Positions 24,469 to 33,239 of a DNA stretch of 64,000 nucleotides are shown here, in pieces. Positions within the stretch are counted from its first letter, which is position 1. Each line of letters opens with the position of its first letter. The notes below the pieces were generated by a model. It ran no database searches and was not told where the DNA came from. It worked only from the letters and a program-made list of their open reading frames with translations. Source of the DNA: Methylobacterium sp. PvR107 (lineage in GTDB: Bacteria; Pseudomonadota; Alphaproteobacteria; Rhizobiales; Beijerinckiaceae); contig NZ_JAFIBW010000001.1 in assembly GCF_017833295.1 (NCBI RefSeq), positions 5,173,501 through 5,237,500 of the forward strand, in the 5' to 3' direction. Made by a program: the position numbers and the translations under genes.

Positions 24469-26893
24469 GGCCGAATTCCACGATCTCGCTGCTGTTGATC
24501 GCGCAGACGCTGCCGCGCGGCAGCCGGTCGGCGCCGGGGAACGCGATGGTGCGCGTCGTGCCGGGCGCGAGATGAAAGCCGTTGTCGGCGGGGTGCGCGC
24601 CCGGGGCGCGGATCCGCACCGCGAAGGCCAGACGCGCCGTCGAGATGCGCAGCGCCGGACCGGCCCCTGCAAGCACGGGCTCGGCCGAGAGACCGATGAC
24701 CTCGCGGAGGCTCGGGCGCGGGCCGAGGAAGTGGAAGCTGTCGGCCACGACCGTCCCGTCAGGCTCGCTGAGCCGTGCATGCGCAAGGTCGTGGATCCGC
24801 GGTCCGAACCGATAGCTGTCCGTCGCGTCGAAGAATCGGCCGAGCAGGTCGGCGGACGACAGCGTCAGCGCCGCATGGCCGTCCAACACAAGGTCGCGCT
24901 CGGCCCGGGCCGCGACGCGACCGCCGACGTCGCAGAAGGTCAGCGCCACGGTCAGCGCACGCGGCGTAGGCCTTTCGTTGATGACGTGGAGGTGGAGGCC
25001 TTCGAGCCCCTCGTCGGTGAGGAAGACCTGAACGGGCCGGAAGGCGCGCTTCAGGGCATACCACGCCGATTTCGGGCGCCGCGCCCAGTCGATGACACCC
25101 CAGCCCGCACCCGGCCCGAGATCGCTCAAGGACAGGACGAGGCCGCCCGCCGTCCGCGAGCGTGGCCGGCGCCACTCCGCGAAGGTCGCCTCCATCGCCT
25201 CGGCGACGGCCGCCTGGCCGAGTTCGAGGTAGCGGTCCGGATCGCTTGTGCGCAGCCCGGCCGGATCGACGCCGAAGAGGCGGTCGACGTAATGGTCGCG
25301 CACTGTCTCGAAATCCCAGTCGGCGCCGCGGTCGCGGGGGATGCCGGCCGCCCATCGCGGATCGGCCGGCCCGACCGGACCCAGGGTCTCGGGATCGGAG
25401 GGATTCGAGAACGCGAGGCACTCGCTGGCGAAGCCAATCTCCGCGCGACGGGCATCCTCGAGGGGCCGGCGATAGGCGCCGACGCCGAAATAATGGGTGC
25501 AGCCCGCGCGCGGCAGGAACGGCAACGCACCGCCGGACGGCGAATTGGGTACGATCACGAGGTCGGGACGTGACGCCGCCGCGAGCGCCGGCAGGGTGGT
25601 CTCGCAGAACGCGTCGGCCCAGACGGCGCGCGGCGCGCCGAGCATCGCGGCCTGCTGCCAGACCTCGCTGCCGCCGCAGAGCACGCAGAGCGACGGCGCG
25701 GTCTGGGTCCGGTCGAGGAAGCCCGTCACCTCCCGGGTCAGACGGGCGGCGAAGTCCGGATCGTCGTGCGGATAGTCGAAATTGGCCAGCATCAGATCCT
25801 GCCAGACCAGGATGCCGGCCTCGTCGCAGAGATCGTAGAAGTCGGTTGAGGGATACAGCGTCGTGCCGGGAACACGCAGCATGTTCATGCCGGCCTCGCG
25901 GACCAGCGCGAGCAGCGTCCGGGTTCCCTCCGTGCCCAGGCCGACGAGGTCCGGCGGCGTCCAGATGGCGCCGCGGCAGAAGACCGGCACGCCGTTCACC
26001 GCGAGCGACAGGCCCTCTTCGAAAGATCGGGTCAGCGACAGCGACCGGAATCCCACCGGGCCGAGATCGAACAGCGCGTCGCCGACACGCGCCGCGACCG
26101 GATGGAGATGCGGTTCGCCATGCGTGTGGGGCCACCACGGCGCGATGCCGGGCAATTCCAGCACGCCGGTAAACAGGCCCGGCTCGGCCTCGGTGAGCGC
26201 CATTTCGCGGCCGCCGCACAGGAGGACGACGGCGCTGACACCGCCGTCGATCCGCAGACGCGCGACGAGGCGGCCGGTCCCGTCTTGGAGCCCGGCACGC
26301 AGGTCGGCCGCCGCAAGACCGGGGCGGGCGCGCTCCAGGGTGATCGGCCGATACGGCCCGACGAGATCGATCTCCGGGCACCAGCCCGGCATGAACCCAA
26401 CTGCGCTGGTGCGCACATGGCGGAGCGATCCGGGCGTGATCATCCGCGGCCGCCAGCGTCCGCGCTTGGCCGGACGGTCGAGGTCCGCGCGGAGCGACCG
26501 GAAGCAGATCGCGAGCTCGGCAGGACCGTCGAGATCGATCGCGACGGAATGCGCCTCGAACATCGAGCGGCTGCACAGGATCAGAGCGTCGTCGAGCCAG
26601 ATGTCGGCCAGCGTCGCCAGACCCTCGACGTTGAGGCGGAACCGGCCGACGCCTTGAAGGCGGGTCCGGTACCAGACGTCACGGTCGTGGATCGGCTCCG
26701 GTGCCGTCTCGGACCAGCGGCCGGCCGCGAGCAGAGCCGATGCCGCGGTGCCGGGCACCTCGGCCGCGATCCAGTCGGTGACGCCGCCGAGGTCGCGCGA
26801 CTCCCTGCAGGCGCCGGGCGGCGTCACGGCGAGTTGCCAGGGCCCCTTCGGAGCCTGGGGCACGCGGCCGTCGACGCTGCGGATGCGGGCCAT
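24458..26893 (-). CDS. Glycoside hydrolase family 2, beta-mannosidase-like
   Basis: This 811-residue protein has the GH2 layout: sugar-binding domain (about 1-180), Ig-like domain (to about 285), TIM barrel (about 290-620) and C-terminal beta domains. WWPHTHGEPHLH (253-264) and AGMNMLRVPGTTLYPSTDFYDLCDEAGILVWQD are beta-mannosidase-like. The acid/base Glu is likely Glu410 in LCGGSEVW, where most relatives have an Asn before the Glu; here it is Ser. Glu491 in FASECLAF is the candidate nucleophile. No signal peptide is present, so it would act in the cytoplasm. It sits 8 bp after DUF1839 and overlaps the double hydrolase. Trimming or transglycosylating a mannose-like intermediate is an inference. 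Confidence 0.82.
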   Translation of the reverse strand: MARIRSVDGRVPQAPKGPWQLAVTPPGACRESRDLGGVTDWIAAEVPGTAASALLAAGRWSETAPEPIHDRDVWYRTRLQGVGRFRLNVEGLATLADIWLDDALILCSRSMFEAHSVAIDLDGPAELAICFRSLRADLDRPAKRGRWRPRMITPGSLRHVRTSAVGFMPGWCPEIDLVGPYRPITLERARPGLAAADLRAGLQDGTGRLVARLRIDGGVSAVVLLCGGREMALTEAEPGLFTGVLELPGIAPWWPHTHGEPHLHPVAARVGDALFDLGPVGFRSLSLTRSFEEGLSLAVNGVPVFCRGAIWTPPDLVGLGTEGTRTLLALVREAGMNMLRVPGTTLYPSTDFYDLCDEAGILVWQDLMLANFDYPHDDPDFAARLTREVTGFLDRTQTAPSLCVLCGGSEVWQQAAMLGAPRAVWADAFCETTLPALAAASRPDLVIVPNSPSGGALPFLPRAGCTHYFGVGAYRRPLEDARRAEIGFASECLAFSNPSDPETLGPVGPADPRWAAGIPRDRGADWDFETVRDHYVDRLFGVDPAGLRTSDPDRYLELGQAAVAEAMEATFAEWRRPRSRTAGGLVLSLSDLGPGAGWGVIDWARRPKSAWYALKRAFRPVQVFLTDEGLEGLHLHVINERPTPRALTVALTFCDVGGRVAARAERDLVLDGHAALTLSSADLLGRFFDATDSYRFGPRIHDLAHARLSEPDGTVVADSFHFLGPRPSLREVIGLSAEPVLAGAGPALRISTARLAFAVRIRAPGAHPADNGFHLAPGTTRTIAFPGADRLPRGSVCAINSSEIVEFGHDA

Positions 26894-26901
26894 CGGCGTC
26901 C

Positions 26902-27873
26902 TCAGCGGCCGAGCGCCCGGTCGAGCAGCGCGAACACGCGGGCGTAGGTCTCGGCGGGGCGATCGAGGCGCGGCGCCAATCCTGCAGCGCTACGGCGGTG
27001 GAAGGCCCGCGCGAGCTGGAACTGGAAAGCCTTCGCCTCCCGGCTCAGGTCGGCAGCCGCCTCCGCGGCGGATGCGAAGTCGCCGGCGCCGCTTTCCCGG
27101 AGCCACGCGAGGTGGCTCGCGAGCATCTCGAAATTCGCGCCGAGCTGCCGGGTCGTGTTGAACGCATAGGCGTGGAACACGCTGAGCGGCCGGCAGACCA
27201 GCCCGTCGGCCGTGGCGGCGAGGGAGTCGCGGAAGGCCAGGACGGGATTGTGCTGGGGTGCGCGGGCGCGGTGCCGGACCAGAAGGTCGAGGGCCGCGCC
27301 CGGCAGGGCGGTTGCCGTGAGGGGAGGGGCGACCGCCTTCACGAACTCGGCGTAGGGCGGCAGCGCGGCGGGACCGAAGATACCGGCATAATCCGCCCCC
27401 GAGAGCCGGAAACGGCCGGCATTGTGGAGGTAATCCAGCTCGCCTGCGGCCGGATCGAGCGCCAGGATGCCGATCGTCGTCTTGCCGTGGTCCCGACCGT
27501 AGGTCGTCCCGTGCGTATCGGGCAGGTAGAACGCGTCGACCTCGACCAGGACCGGCCGACCCGTGCCCACCTGCATCAGGGCGTGGGATTCCAGGTCCCG
27601 GTAGACCGCGAGTTCCAATACCTCGAGCCCGTAGAGGTCCTCGATATCGCCGGGCGGCGGCTTGAAGAAGGTGAACTGGTCGCCCTCGAAATCCTGCCGC
27701 AGGGTGAAGCCCAGCATCGCCTCCGGCGCGAGGCCGCGGCCGTGCAGCAGCTCGATCCAGAGGTCGACGTAGCAGTTGGTCTCGGGCCAATCCCGACCGG
27801 GATCGTGCAGCGGGTGCGGGACATATGGCCCGGCCGGCGCGAGCCCGGATGGCAGACGGAGGGCGGCGGTCAC
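26902..27873 (-). CDS. DUF1839 family protein, possible BtrH-like aminoacyl transferase
   Basis: This 323-residue protein matches DUF1839, a family that often sits beside amino acid:[carrier protein] ligases. The first half recalls the BtrH_N/C39-like fold. Cys34 lies in ETNCYVDLWIELLHGRG, followed by an EAMLGFTL segment, and a later strand GRPVLVEVDAFYLPDTHGTT leads to DHGKTTIGILALD with His121 and His129. In butirosin synthesis BtrH moves an acyl group from a carrier protein to an amino sugar through a Cys. I infer that this protein moves the aminoacyl group from the carrier at 29994-30248 to an acceptor. The C-terminal half is helical with no assigned fold. The gene lies 4 bp after the ligase. 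Confidence 0.8.
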   Translation of the reverse strand: MTAALRLPSGLAPAGPYVPHPLHDPGRDWPETNCYVDLWIELLHGRGLAPEAMLGFTLRQDFEGDQFTFFKPPPGDIEDLYGLEVLELAVYRDLESHALMQVGTGRPVLVEVDAFYLPDTHGTTYGRDHGKTTIGILALDPAAGELDYLHNAGRFRLSGADYAGIFGPAALPPYAEFVKAVAPPLTATALPGAALDLLVRHRARAPQHNPVLAFRDSLAATADGLVCRPLSVFHAYAFNTTRQLGANFEMLASHLAWLRESGAGDFASAAEAAADLSREAKAFQFQLARAFHRRSAAGLAPRLDRPAETYARVFALLDRALGR

Positions 27874-27877
27874 GCCG

Positions 27878-28834
27878 TCAGCCCCACAGCGCGGCGCGCA
27901 CCGGCTCGGGCCAGGCGGCGAGGTCGAGGCCGTGGTGACGCAGCAGCGCCAGCGTGATCCGCTCCAGGCCGAAGCCGACGCAGGCCGTGTGGGCGACAGC
28001 GCCGTCGGATTGACGCAGCTCCCAGGTGCTGCCGAAATGGTCCTGATGGTAGTTGAAGCTGAGACAGGCGGTCGGCTTCTCGACGCTGTTGACCGGGACG
28101 TTCAGCTCGAACTTCAGCCCCTGCGCCCGCTGATTGTTGGCGAGCATCCGGCCGGCCCGGCCGAAGAACGGGTCGTTGGCGGCGTCGATCGCGACCGGCA
28201 GGCCGAGGTCGCGCATCATCGCGGTGCCGCGCTCCAGCCAGGATTCACGGAAGGCCAGAACCTGCTCGGGGCTGCCCATGCGCACGTATTCGCGCATCCG
28301 GAACAGCTGCATCCGTGTCGGCTCCAGCGAGGGCTCGCGCCGGAAGCAGTAGGATTGCAGATCGAACAGGCGGCCCTCGGCCGGGAGCGCTCCCCGGGCG
28401 GCGGCGACCGGGTAGAGGGGGTAGCAGGCGGCCGGCGTCAGCACGACGTCCGTGGCCTCCTGCTGACCCGTCCAGTCCTGCCCGGCCTCGACGCAGGCGA
28501 GGATCTCGGCATGGCCCGCGGAGTCGCCGCAGAAGCTGTGAATGGTGCCCGCGAGGTTCGGGAAACCCTTGAGGTAGCCGCTGCGCTCGAAGGCCGGCCG
28601 GCTCATGCCCGGCGGGAACCGCATCACCTCTGCGCTATCCGCGTCACCGACGCGGGTGATCAGCCGATCGAGGGCCTCGACGACGCTCTCGAAGGCGCCG
28701 CTGCGGCCGTAGAGGCCGTCGACGCCGGTGCGGATCAGCAGGCCGTGATCGAACAGGCGGTCGAGGAAGGTCGGACCGCCGGCCGGCTCGTCCTCGAGCA
28801 GCACGTCGCTGGGGGGAGGGGAAAGCGATTCCAT
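27878..28834 (-). CDS. Amino acid:[carrier protein] ligase, class II synthetase-like
   Basis: This 318-residue protein resembles the catalytic core of atypical seryl-tRNA synthetases without a tRNA-binding arm. It fits the amino acid:[carrier protein] ligases described from Bradyrhizobium, which activate Gly or Ala with ATP and load the phosphopantetheine thiol of a carrier protein. Motif 2 is [20 protein letters not shown] (164-183) and motif 3 is [11 protein letters not shown] (287-297). Candidate zinc ligands are Cys137, Glu182 and Cys285; their spacing equals that recalled for the Bradyrhizobium enzyme. The ATG at 28834 overlaps the dehydrogenase stop by one base (TGATG). The carrier gene is in the same operon. 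Amino acid choice cannot be read here. Confidence 0.88.
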   Translation of the reverse strand: MESLSPPPSDVLLEDEPAGGPTFLDRLFDHGLLIRTGVDGLYGRSGAFESVVEALDRLITRVGDADSAEVMRFPPGMSRPAFERSGYLKGFPNLAGTIHSFCGDSAGHAEILACVEAGQDWTGQQEATDVVLTPAACYPLYPVAAARGALPAEGRLFDLQSYCFRREPSLEPTRMQLFRMREYVRMGSPEQVLAFRESWLERGTAMMRDLGLPVAIDAANDPFFGRAGRMLANNQRAQGLKFELNVPVNSVEKPTACLSFNYHQDHFGSTWELRQSDGAVAHTACVGFGLERITLALLRHHGLDLAAWPEPVRAALWG

Positions 28835-29997
28835 CACGCGCTCATGAGCTGGCCGCTGCCCTTCTGCACGAGCAGAAGCTTGGCGGTGTTGGCGAGGATG
28901 CGGTCGTTGCCGATCATCAGCGGGGCGGACAGGACGTCGCGCAGCGGTCGGCCGAGGCTGAAGGGCGTGTCGTTCCTGTATCCGGCGAGCCCGACGATCG
29001 TGAGCGCGCAGCGCACGATGTCGACGGCCATGTCGGAGACGGTGACTTTCAGATTGTTGAGCATGACGCAGAAGCCGACGGAGCCGATCGTGTCGACATC
29101 CCCGTGCGCGTCCTCGAACCGACGGAGTGCCGTGACGATGGTGCCGCGCATCGCCTGATGCGCGTTGGCGACCTCGGCAAGGCGCAGAGCCGTCGGCGGG
29201 ACCTGCCCGGGCCGGCGGCGCGCCTCGGCCTGCACGGACGCGCGGGCGCGGTCGAGGGCGTAGGTCGCGATCCCGTACCAGACGCTGCTCCAGAGCAGGT
29301 GTGACGAGGCCAGCATCGACTGGGCGGCGATCTCCGCGAACGGCTTCGGCAGGATCTGCTCGACGGGAATCTCCCGGGCTTCTAGGCGGAAACCCTCGCT
29401 GCAGGTCCCGCGCATGCCGAGCGTGTCCCACCCCCCGGTGCGCGTTAGCGCGATCTGGTCGGCGAAAAGCGCCACGAGCACCTGGTCGGAGGTCGCGGCG
29501 TCCGGGTTGCGCCGGGCCGTGGCCAGGATCAGGTCGGCCTGGGCCCCGTAGGAGATGACCGACGCGTCCTTGCCGAGGGCGAAGACCTCGCCGGTCGCCT
29601 CCACCGCGCAGAGGCTGTTGCGCAGGTCGCCGCCGATGCCGGCCTCGGTTGTCGAGGAGGCGACGAGCAGCTGCTCGCGCGCGATCCGCTCCATGAGCCG
29701 GCAGTGCCAGGCGCTGTCGAGCCCGTGGGTGACGAGGCTCGACACCTTGATGTGGTGCATCGCGAAGACCATCGCGGCCGCGCTGCAGGCTTGGCCGAGC
29801 GTGCTGCAGAGCTCTGCGATCTGCGTGAGCCCTGCGCCTTCACCACCGAACTGTCCGGGGATCTGAAGGCCCAGAAGGCGCTCGGCTTTCAGGGCAGCGA
29901 CCGCCTCCGCCGGGAAGCGGCCCTCGCGATCGACAGCGTCGGCGTGGCGAGCCGCCACCGCCGCCGCCCGCTCGGCACGCGCGGCCAGGGTGCTCAT
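28834..29997 (-). CDS. Acyl-CoA-dehydrogenase-fold flavoprotein, carrier-protein linked
   Basis: This 387-residue protein has the acyl-CoA dehydrogenase fold: helical N-domain, beta domain with [15 protein letters not shown] and [14 protein letters not shown], and C-terminal FAD-binding helices. In the usual place of the EGTNE motif near the C-terminus there is [14 protein letters not shown], so that catalytic Glu is not apparent. The gene starts inside the carrier-protein stop (ATGA overlap) and ends inside the ligase start. That tight coupling suggests an aminoacyl- or acyl-carrier thioester as substrate, as in proline dehydrogenation on carrier proteins. Oxidation, hydroxylation or a non-redox role all remain possible. 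Confidence 0.83.
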   Translation of the reverse strand: MSTLAARAERAAAVAARHADAVDREGRFPAEAVAALKAERLLGLQIPGQFGGEGAGLTQIAELCSTLGQACSAAAMVFAMHHIKVSSLVTHGLDSAWHCRLMERIAREQLLVASSTTEAGIGGDLRNSLCAVEATGEVFALGKDASVISYGAQADLILATARRNPDAATSDQVLVALFADQIALTRTGGWDTLGMRGTCSEGFRLEAREIPVEQILPKPFAEIAAQSMLASSHLLWSSVWYGIATYALDRARASVQAEARRRPGQVPPTALRLAEVANAHQAMRGTIVTALRRFEDAHGDVDTIGSVGFCVMLNNLKVTVSDMAVDIVRCALTIVGLAGYRNDTPFSLGRPLRDVLSAPLMIGNDRILANTAKLLLVQKGSGQLMSA

Positions 29998-30248
29998 GCG
30001 GCTTCCCGATTGATCAGGGTGGACACGGCGTCGCGGATCGACCGGATCGTCGAGAACGACTTGCGGTTCAGGAGCGCGTCGGGGAACTCGACATCGAACC
30101 GCTCCTCCAGGGCCAGCATCAGCTGGACGGAGCCGAACGAGTCGAGCCCCCTGTCGAACAGGCTGTCGTCCTCGGAGAGCTGATCGGCCCGTCCGGCGAA
30201 CGCTTCGTTCGATTCAAGGATGTCGCGAATGTCTTGGGTGATGTTCAA
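29994..30248 (-). CDS. Stand-alone acyl/aminoacyl carrier protein
   Basis: This 84-residue acidic protein is a discrete carrier. The phosphopantetheine site is Ser37 in LFDRGLDSFGSVQLML. Helices 2 and 4 (VQLMLALEERFDVEFPD; IRSIRDAVSTLI) are recognisable. GGAGG at about 30255-30259 gives a strong ribosome site. It is the first gene of an operon with a dehydrogenase and an amino acid:[carrier protein] ligase, so its cargo is probably an amino acid rather than a fatty acid. No phosphopantetheinyl transferase gene is in the window; a housekeeping one must act. Confidence 0.9.
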   Translation of the reverse strand: MNITQDIRDILESNEAFAGRADQLSEDDSLFDRGLDSFGSVQLMLALEERFDVEFPDALLNRKSFSTIRSIRDAVSTLINREAA

Positions 30249-30276
30249 GGTGGGCCTCCGCGCTTCGATTTAAGAC

Positions 30277-30306
30277 ACACTATTGATTTGATTCTATCGA
30301 CGTCAA
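30277..30306 (-). promoter_or_regulatory. Candidate promoter of the carrier-protein operon
   Basis: On the minus strand TTGACG (30306-30301) is followed after 18 bp by TAGTGT (30282-30277), about 30 bp before the carrier-protein start. The surrounding 30270-30340 is strikingly AT-rich. The rest of the 384-bp gap to the acyltransferase gene (30249-30632) shows no other gene and must also carry the divergent promoter. Confidence 0.4.
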
Positions 30307-30632
30307 ATAATCCATTTGTTAATAGTAAATATGAGCCATCTTGATGGGGCAGCAGGCCGTGCCGGAGGCCGCTGGCCGGGGCAGTGCGAGCGCCCCACTT
30401 TCAGCGCCGACACCTTTCCAATGACTTTCTGTCGAGCCGTTTTTATTGTCTCTGCACACAAATGGATGTGATTACGCCTCGCGATGAGTGAAATGCCGTG
30501 TTCTCACAACGCACGGTGGCAGCCTATTCAGCACGTTTCCTGAGAATCCGTGACTTGTCCGGCCCCGCTCTCGCATGGTGCCGCGGTCTCGCCCGGGCCG
30601 GGCGGATCGAGACCCGCGGGTGGCCGACGCGC

Positions 30633-31721
30633 ATGATCTACAACCTGCAAGTCCTGCGCGCCCTCGCGGCCTACCTCGTGTTCCTGCTGCACTTCAGCCT
30701 CTACGCCGGCCCGGTCCTGCCGCGGCCGGACCTCCTCGCCTTCGGCGCGGCCGGCGTGGACATCTTCTTCGTCCTGTCCGGCTTCATCATGTTCGTCAGC
30801 ACGAGCGGGCGCGCCGAGCGCCCCGGCGCGTTCCTGGTGCGGCGGGCGGCGCGCGTCGTCCCGGTCTACTGGCTGGTCACCCTCGGCCTCGCCCTCATGG
30901 CACTGGCCGGACTGAGGCCCGTCGGGATCGTGGAGTTCCGGCCGGAATACCTGCTGCAATCGCTGGCCTTCCTGCCGTTCTCACGGGGCGGCTACATTGA
31001 ACCGCTGAACTCGGTCGGGTGGACGCTCAACTACGAGATGTTCTTCTATGCAGTCTTCGCGGCGCTGCTGCTGATCCCGACGGCCGCGCATCGGGCGCTG
31101 GCGGCGGCCGTCGTTTTCCTTGGCTTGATCCTGCTCGGGCTCGTCCCGATGCCGGGAATCTACTGGGCGTTCTACACGAAGCCGATCGTGATCGAGTTCG
31201 CGTTCGGAATCGGGCTCGGCTACGCGTATGAGCGCTTTGGCCATCCGCCCGCCAGGTTTCCGGTCCGACGCATCGCCAGCGTGGCCTTCCTCGCAGCCGC
31301 GCTTCTGCTTCTCGGCGGACAGGGCGGCGCCTATGCCCTGGGCGTGAGTCCCGAGCTGCAGGGCTTCTACCGGCCGCTGGTCTGGGGCTCCGCGGCGGTC
31401 CTGATCGTCGGCGCCATGCTCCTTCTGGAGCGCGCCGGAATCGTGCTGCGTGCGCGCTGGTTGTTCGCACAGGGCAACGCCAGCTACTCGTTCTATCTGA
31501 TCCACAACGTGCTGCTGCACAGCGCAGCCAAGATCGTGTCGGCTCTGGTGACACCGGGCATCGTGAGCGCCGCCCTGATCTTCGTCAGCGCATTCGCGGC
31601 GGCGGCGCTCGTCGGGGATCTGCTGTTCCGGTCCGTCGAGAGACCCGGGAGCGCGGCCCTGCGGCGGCGGTACGAGCGACGGATCCGTCCCGCATCCCTG
31701 CCGAGCGCGCTCACCCCCTGA
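30633..31721 (+). CDS. Acyltransferase 3 family membrane protein
   Basis: This 362-residue protein has about ten transmembrane segments and the acyltransferase-3 signature: MIYNLQVLRALAAYLVFLLHF with the conserved His, and IFFVLSGFIMFVSTSGR. Later GWTLNYEMFFYAVFAAL and GNASYSFYLIHNVLLH complete the family pattern. Such enzymes O-acylate sugars of exopolysaccharide or LPS, using cytoplasmic acyl-CoA. I chose ATG 30633 because it begins the conserved first helix; an in-frame ATG at 30498 would add 45 residues with no recognisable feature. It is the first plus-strand gene of the polysaccharide region, divergent from the carrier-protein operon. An acetyl or other acyl substituent is expected. Confidence 0.87.
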   Translation: MIYNLQVLRALAAYLVFLLHFSLYAGPVLPRPDLLAFGAAGVDIFFVLSGFIMFVSTSGRAERPGAFLVRRAARVVPVYWLVTLGLALMALAGLRPVGIVEFRPEYLLQSLAFLPFSRGGYIEPLNSVGWTLNYEMFFYAVFAALLLIPTAAHRALAAAVVFLGLILLGLVPMPGIYWAFYTKPIVIEFAFGIGLGYAYERFGHPPARFPVRRIASVAFLAAALLLLGGQGGAYALGVSPELQGFYRPLVWGSAAVLIVGAMLLLERAGIVLRARWLFAQGNASYSFYLIHNVLLHSAAKIVSALVTPGIVSAALIFVSAFAAAALVGDLLFRSVERPGSAALRRRYERRIRPASLPSALTP

Positions 31722-31844
31722 TCCGGGATCGGCGGCACGGGCGTCGGCGAACGCAGCCCTGTCCCGCAGGCACCGCACGGCATCGGCCAGCCTGCGCGCA
31801 ACGTGGACGGCCGGATCGCCTGGACGGGACAGAGATCCGAGCGG

Positions 31845-31906
31845 AATTTAACCTTAATGCAGCGCTTAAATTAACACTACTATCGCAGTTTATGGGTGGC
31901 TTGACA
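31845..31906 (+). promoter_or_regulatory. AT-rich upstream region of the exopolysaccharide operon
   Basis: The 337-bp gap 31722-32058 has no gene. Within it AATTTAA (31845-31851) and TTAAATT (31866-31872) form a dyad, and TTGACA stands at 31901-31906. AT-rich sites of this kind are bound by MucR/Ros-type regulators in rhizobial exopolysaccharide promoters. No good -10 box at standard spacing could be fixed. Confidence 0.35.
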
Positions 31907-32058
31907 TCGCTCTGCAGATTTCAAGTTCGTATTGACTTCTTTTTTATCGTCCTGGTCCCTAGTATCTCTGTGCGCGCCGGTCAGAGACATCGACCGGTCT
32001 GAGACTCCGGGACGGAACCGCTTCTCCCAGCGTCCGGCACATCCACGAGGAAGCTGCG

Positions 32059-33228
32059 ATGCGTGTCGCGATTGTTCACGACTGGCTGTATGTCGTCGGA
32101 GGCGCCGAGCGCGTCCTCGAGCAACTGCTGAGAATCTACCCCGGCGCCGACGTGTATGCGCTGTTCGATTTCCTGCCCGAGGAGGATCGGGCACGGCTCG
32201 GCTACGAGCATGCGCGGACCAGCTTCATCCAGCGCATGCCCTTCGCGCGGACCCGGCACCGGAACTACCTGCCGTTGATGCCGCTCGCGATCGAGCAGTT
32301 CGATCTGGCCGGCTACGACCTCGTGATCTCGAGCAGCTACGCGGTGGCGAAAGGCGTCCTCACCGGGCCGGACCAGCTTCACGTCTCCTATGTCCACTCG
32401 CCGATGCGTTACGCCTGGGACCTGCAGCACACCTACCTGCGGGAAAGCGGCTGCGACGCCGGCATCAAGAGCGTGATCGCCCGCCTGATCCTGCACCAGA
32501 TGCGTTTGTGGGACGTCCGCACGGCGTCCGGTCCGAACGCGCTCGTGGCGAATTCGGCCTTCGTGGCGCGACGCATCCAGAAGGTCTACGGCCGCTCGGC
32601 CGAGGTGATCCACCCGCCCATCACCCTATCGCGCCAGCGCTTCGAGGGACCGCGCGGAAACCACTTCCTCGTCGCCAGCCGCCTCGTTCCCTACAAGAAT
32701 GTCGAGGCGGTGGTCCGCGCCTTCGCGCTGCTGCCCGACCTCGAGCTCGTGGTCGCCGGCAGCGGTCCGGATGCCGCGCATCTGCGGGAGATCGCCGGGC
32801 CCAACGTCTCCTTCTCGGGCTTCGTCTCCGACGACGAGCTGCGCCATCTCATGGCGACGGCCCGTGCCTTCATCTTTGCGGCGGAGGAGGATTTCGGGAT
32901 CATCGTGCTCGAAGCCTCCGCCGAGGGCACGCCGGTCCTCGCGCTCGGCCGCGGCGGCGCCCGGGAGACGGTCCAGGTGCGCGGCCCCCATCGCACCGGG
33001 ATGTTCTTCGAGACGCCCGAACCGCAATCCATTGCGGATTGCGTGCGCGGCTTCCTCCAGCAGGAGGGACACTTCAGCCGCGAGGCGTGTCGTGCTCAGG
33101 CCGAGCTCTTCTCGGCCGAGCTGTTCCGGGCCCGGTTCTCGACCTTCGTCGACGAGCAGATGGCGCTTCACCGGGCCTCCTGTGAGACGCGGCCGCGCGT
33201 TCTGCCGCGCCTCGAAGCTGTCGGCTGA
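32059..33228 (+). CDS. Glycosyltransferase, GT4 family
   Basis: This 389-residue GT-B enzyme opens MRVAIVHDWLYVVGGAERVL, the usual GT4 N-terminal strand and Gly-rich loop. The C-domain has LVASRLVPYKNVEAVVRAF, VVAGSGPDAAHLREIAG and EEDFGIIVLEASAEGTPVLA, which holds the E-x7-E retaining motif (EDFGIIVLE). It would add a sugar from a nucleotide donor to the lipid-linked repeat unit in the cytoplasm. GAGGAAG upstream gives a clear ribosome site. It is the first gene of the long operon and is 11 bp from the Wzz-kinase gene. Donor sugar unknown; relatives include mannosyltransferases. Confidence 0.9.
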   Translation: MRVAIVHDWLYVVGGAERVLEQLLRIYPGADVYALFDFLPEEDRARLGYEHARTSFIQRMPFARTRHRNYLPLMPLAIEQFDLAGYDLVISSSYAVAKGVLTGPDQLHVSYVHSPMRYAWDLQHTYLRESGCDAGIKSVIARLILHQMRLWDVRTASGPNALVANSAFVARRIQKVYGRSAEVIHPPITLSRQRFEGPRGNHFLVASRLVPYKNVEAVVRAFALLPDLELVVAGSGPDAAHLREIAGPNVSFSGFVSDDELRHLMATARAFIFAAEEDFGIIVLEASAEGTPVLALGRGGARETVQVRGPHRTGMFFETPEPQSIADCVRGFLQQEGHFSREACRAQAELFSAELFRARFSTFVDEQMALHRASCETRPRVLPRLEAVG

Positions 33229-33239
33229 GGGCAAGGCAG

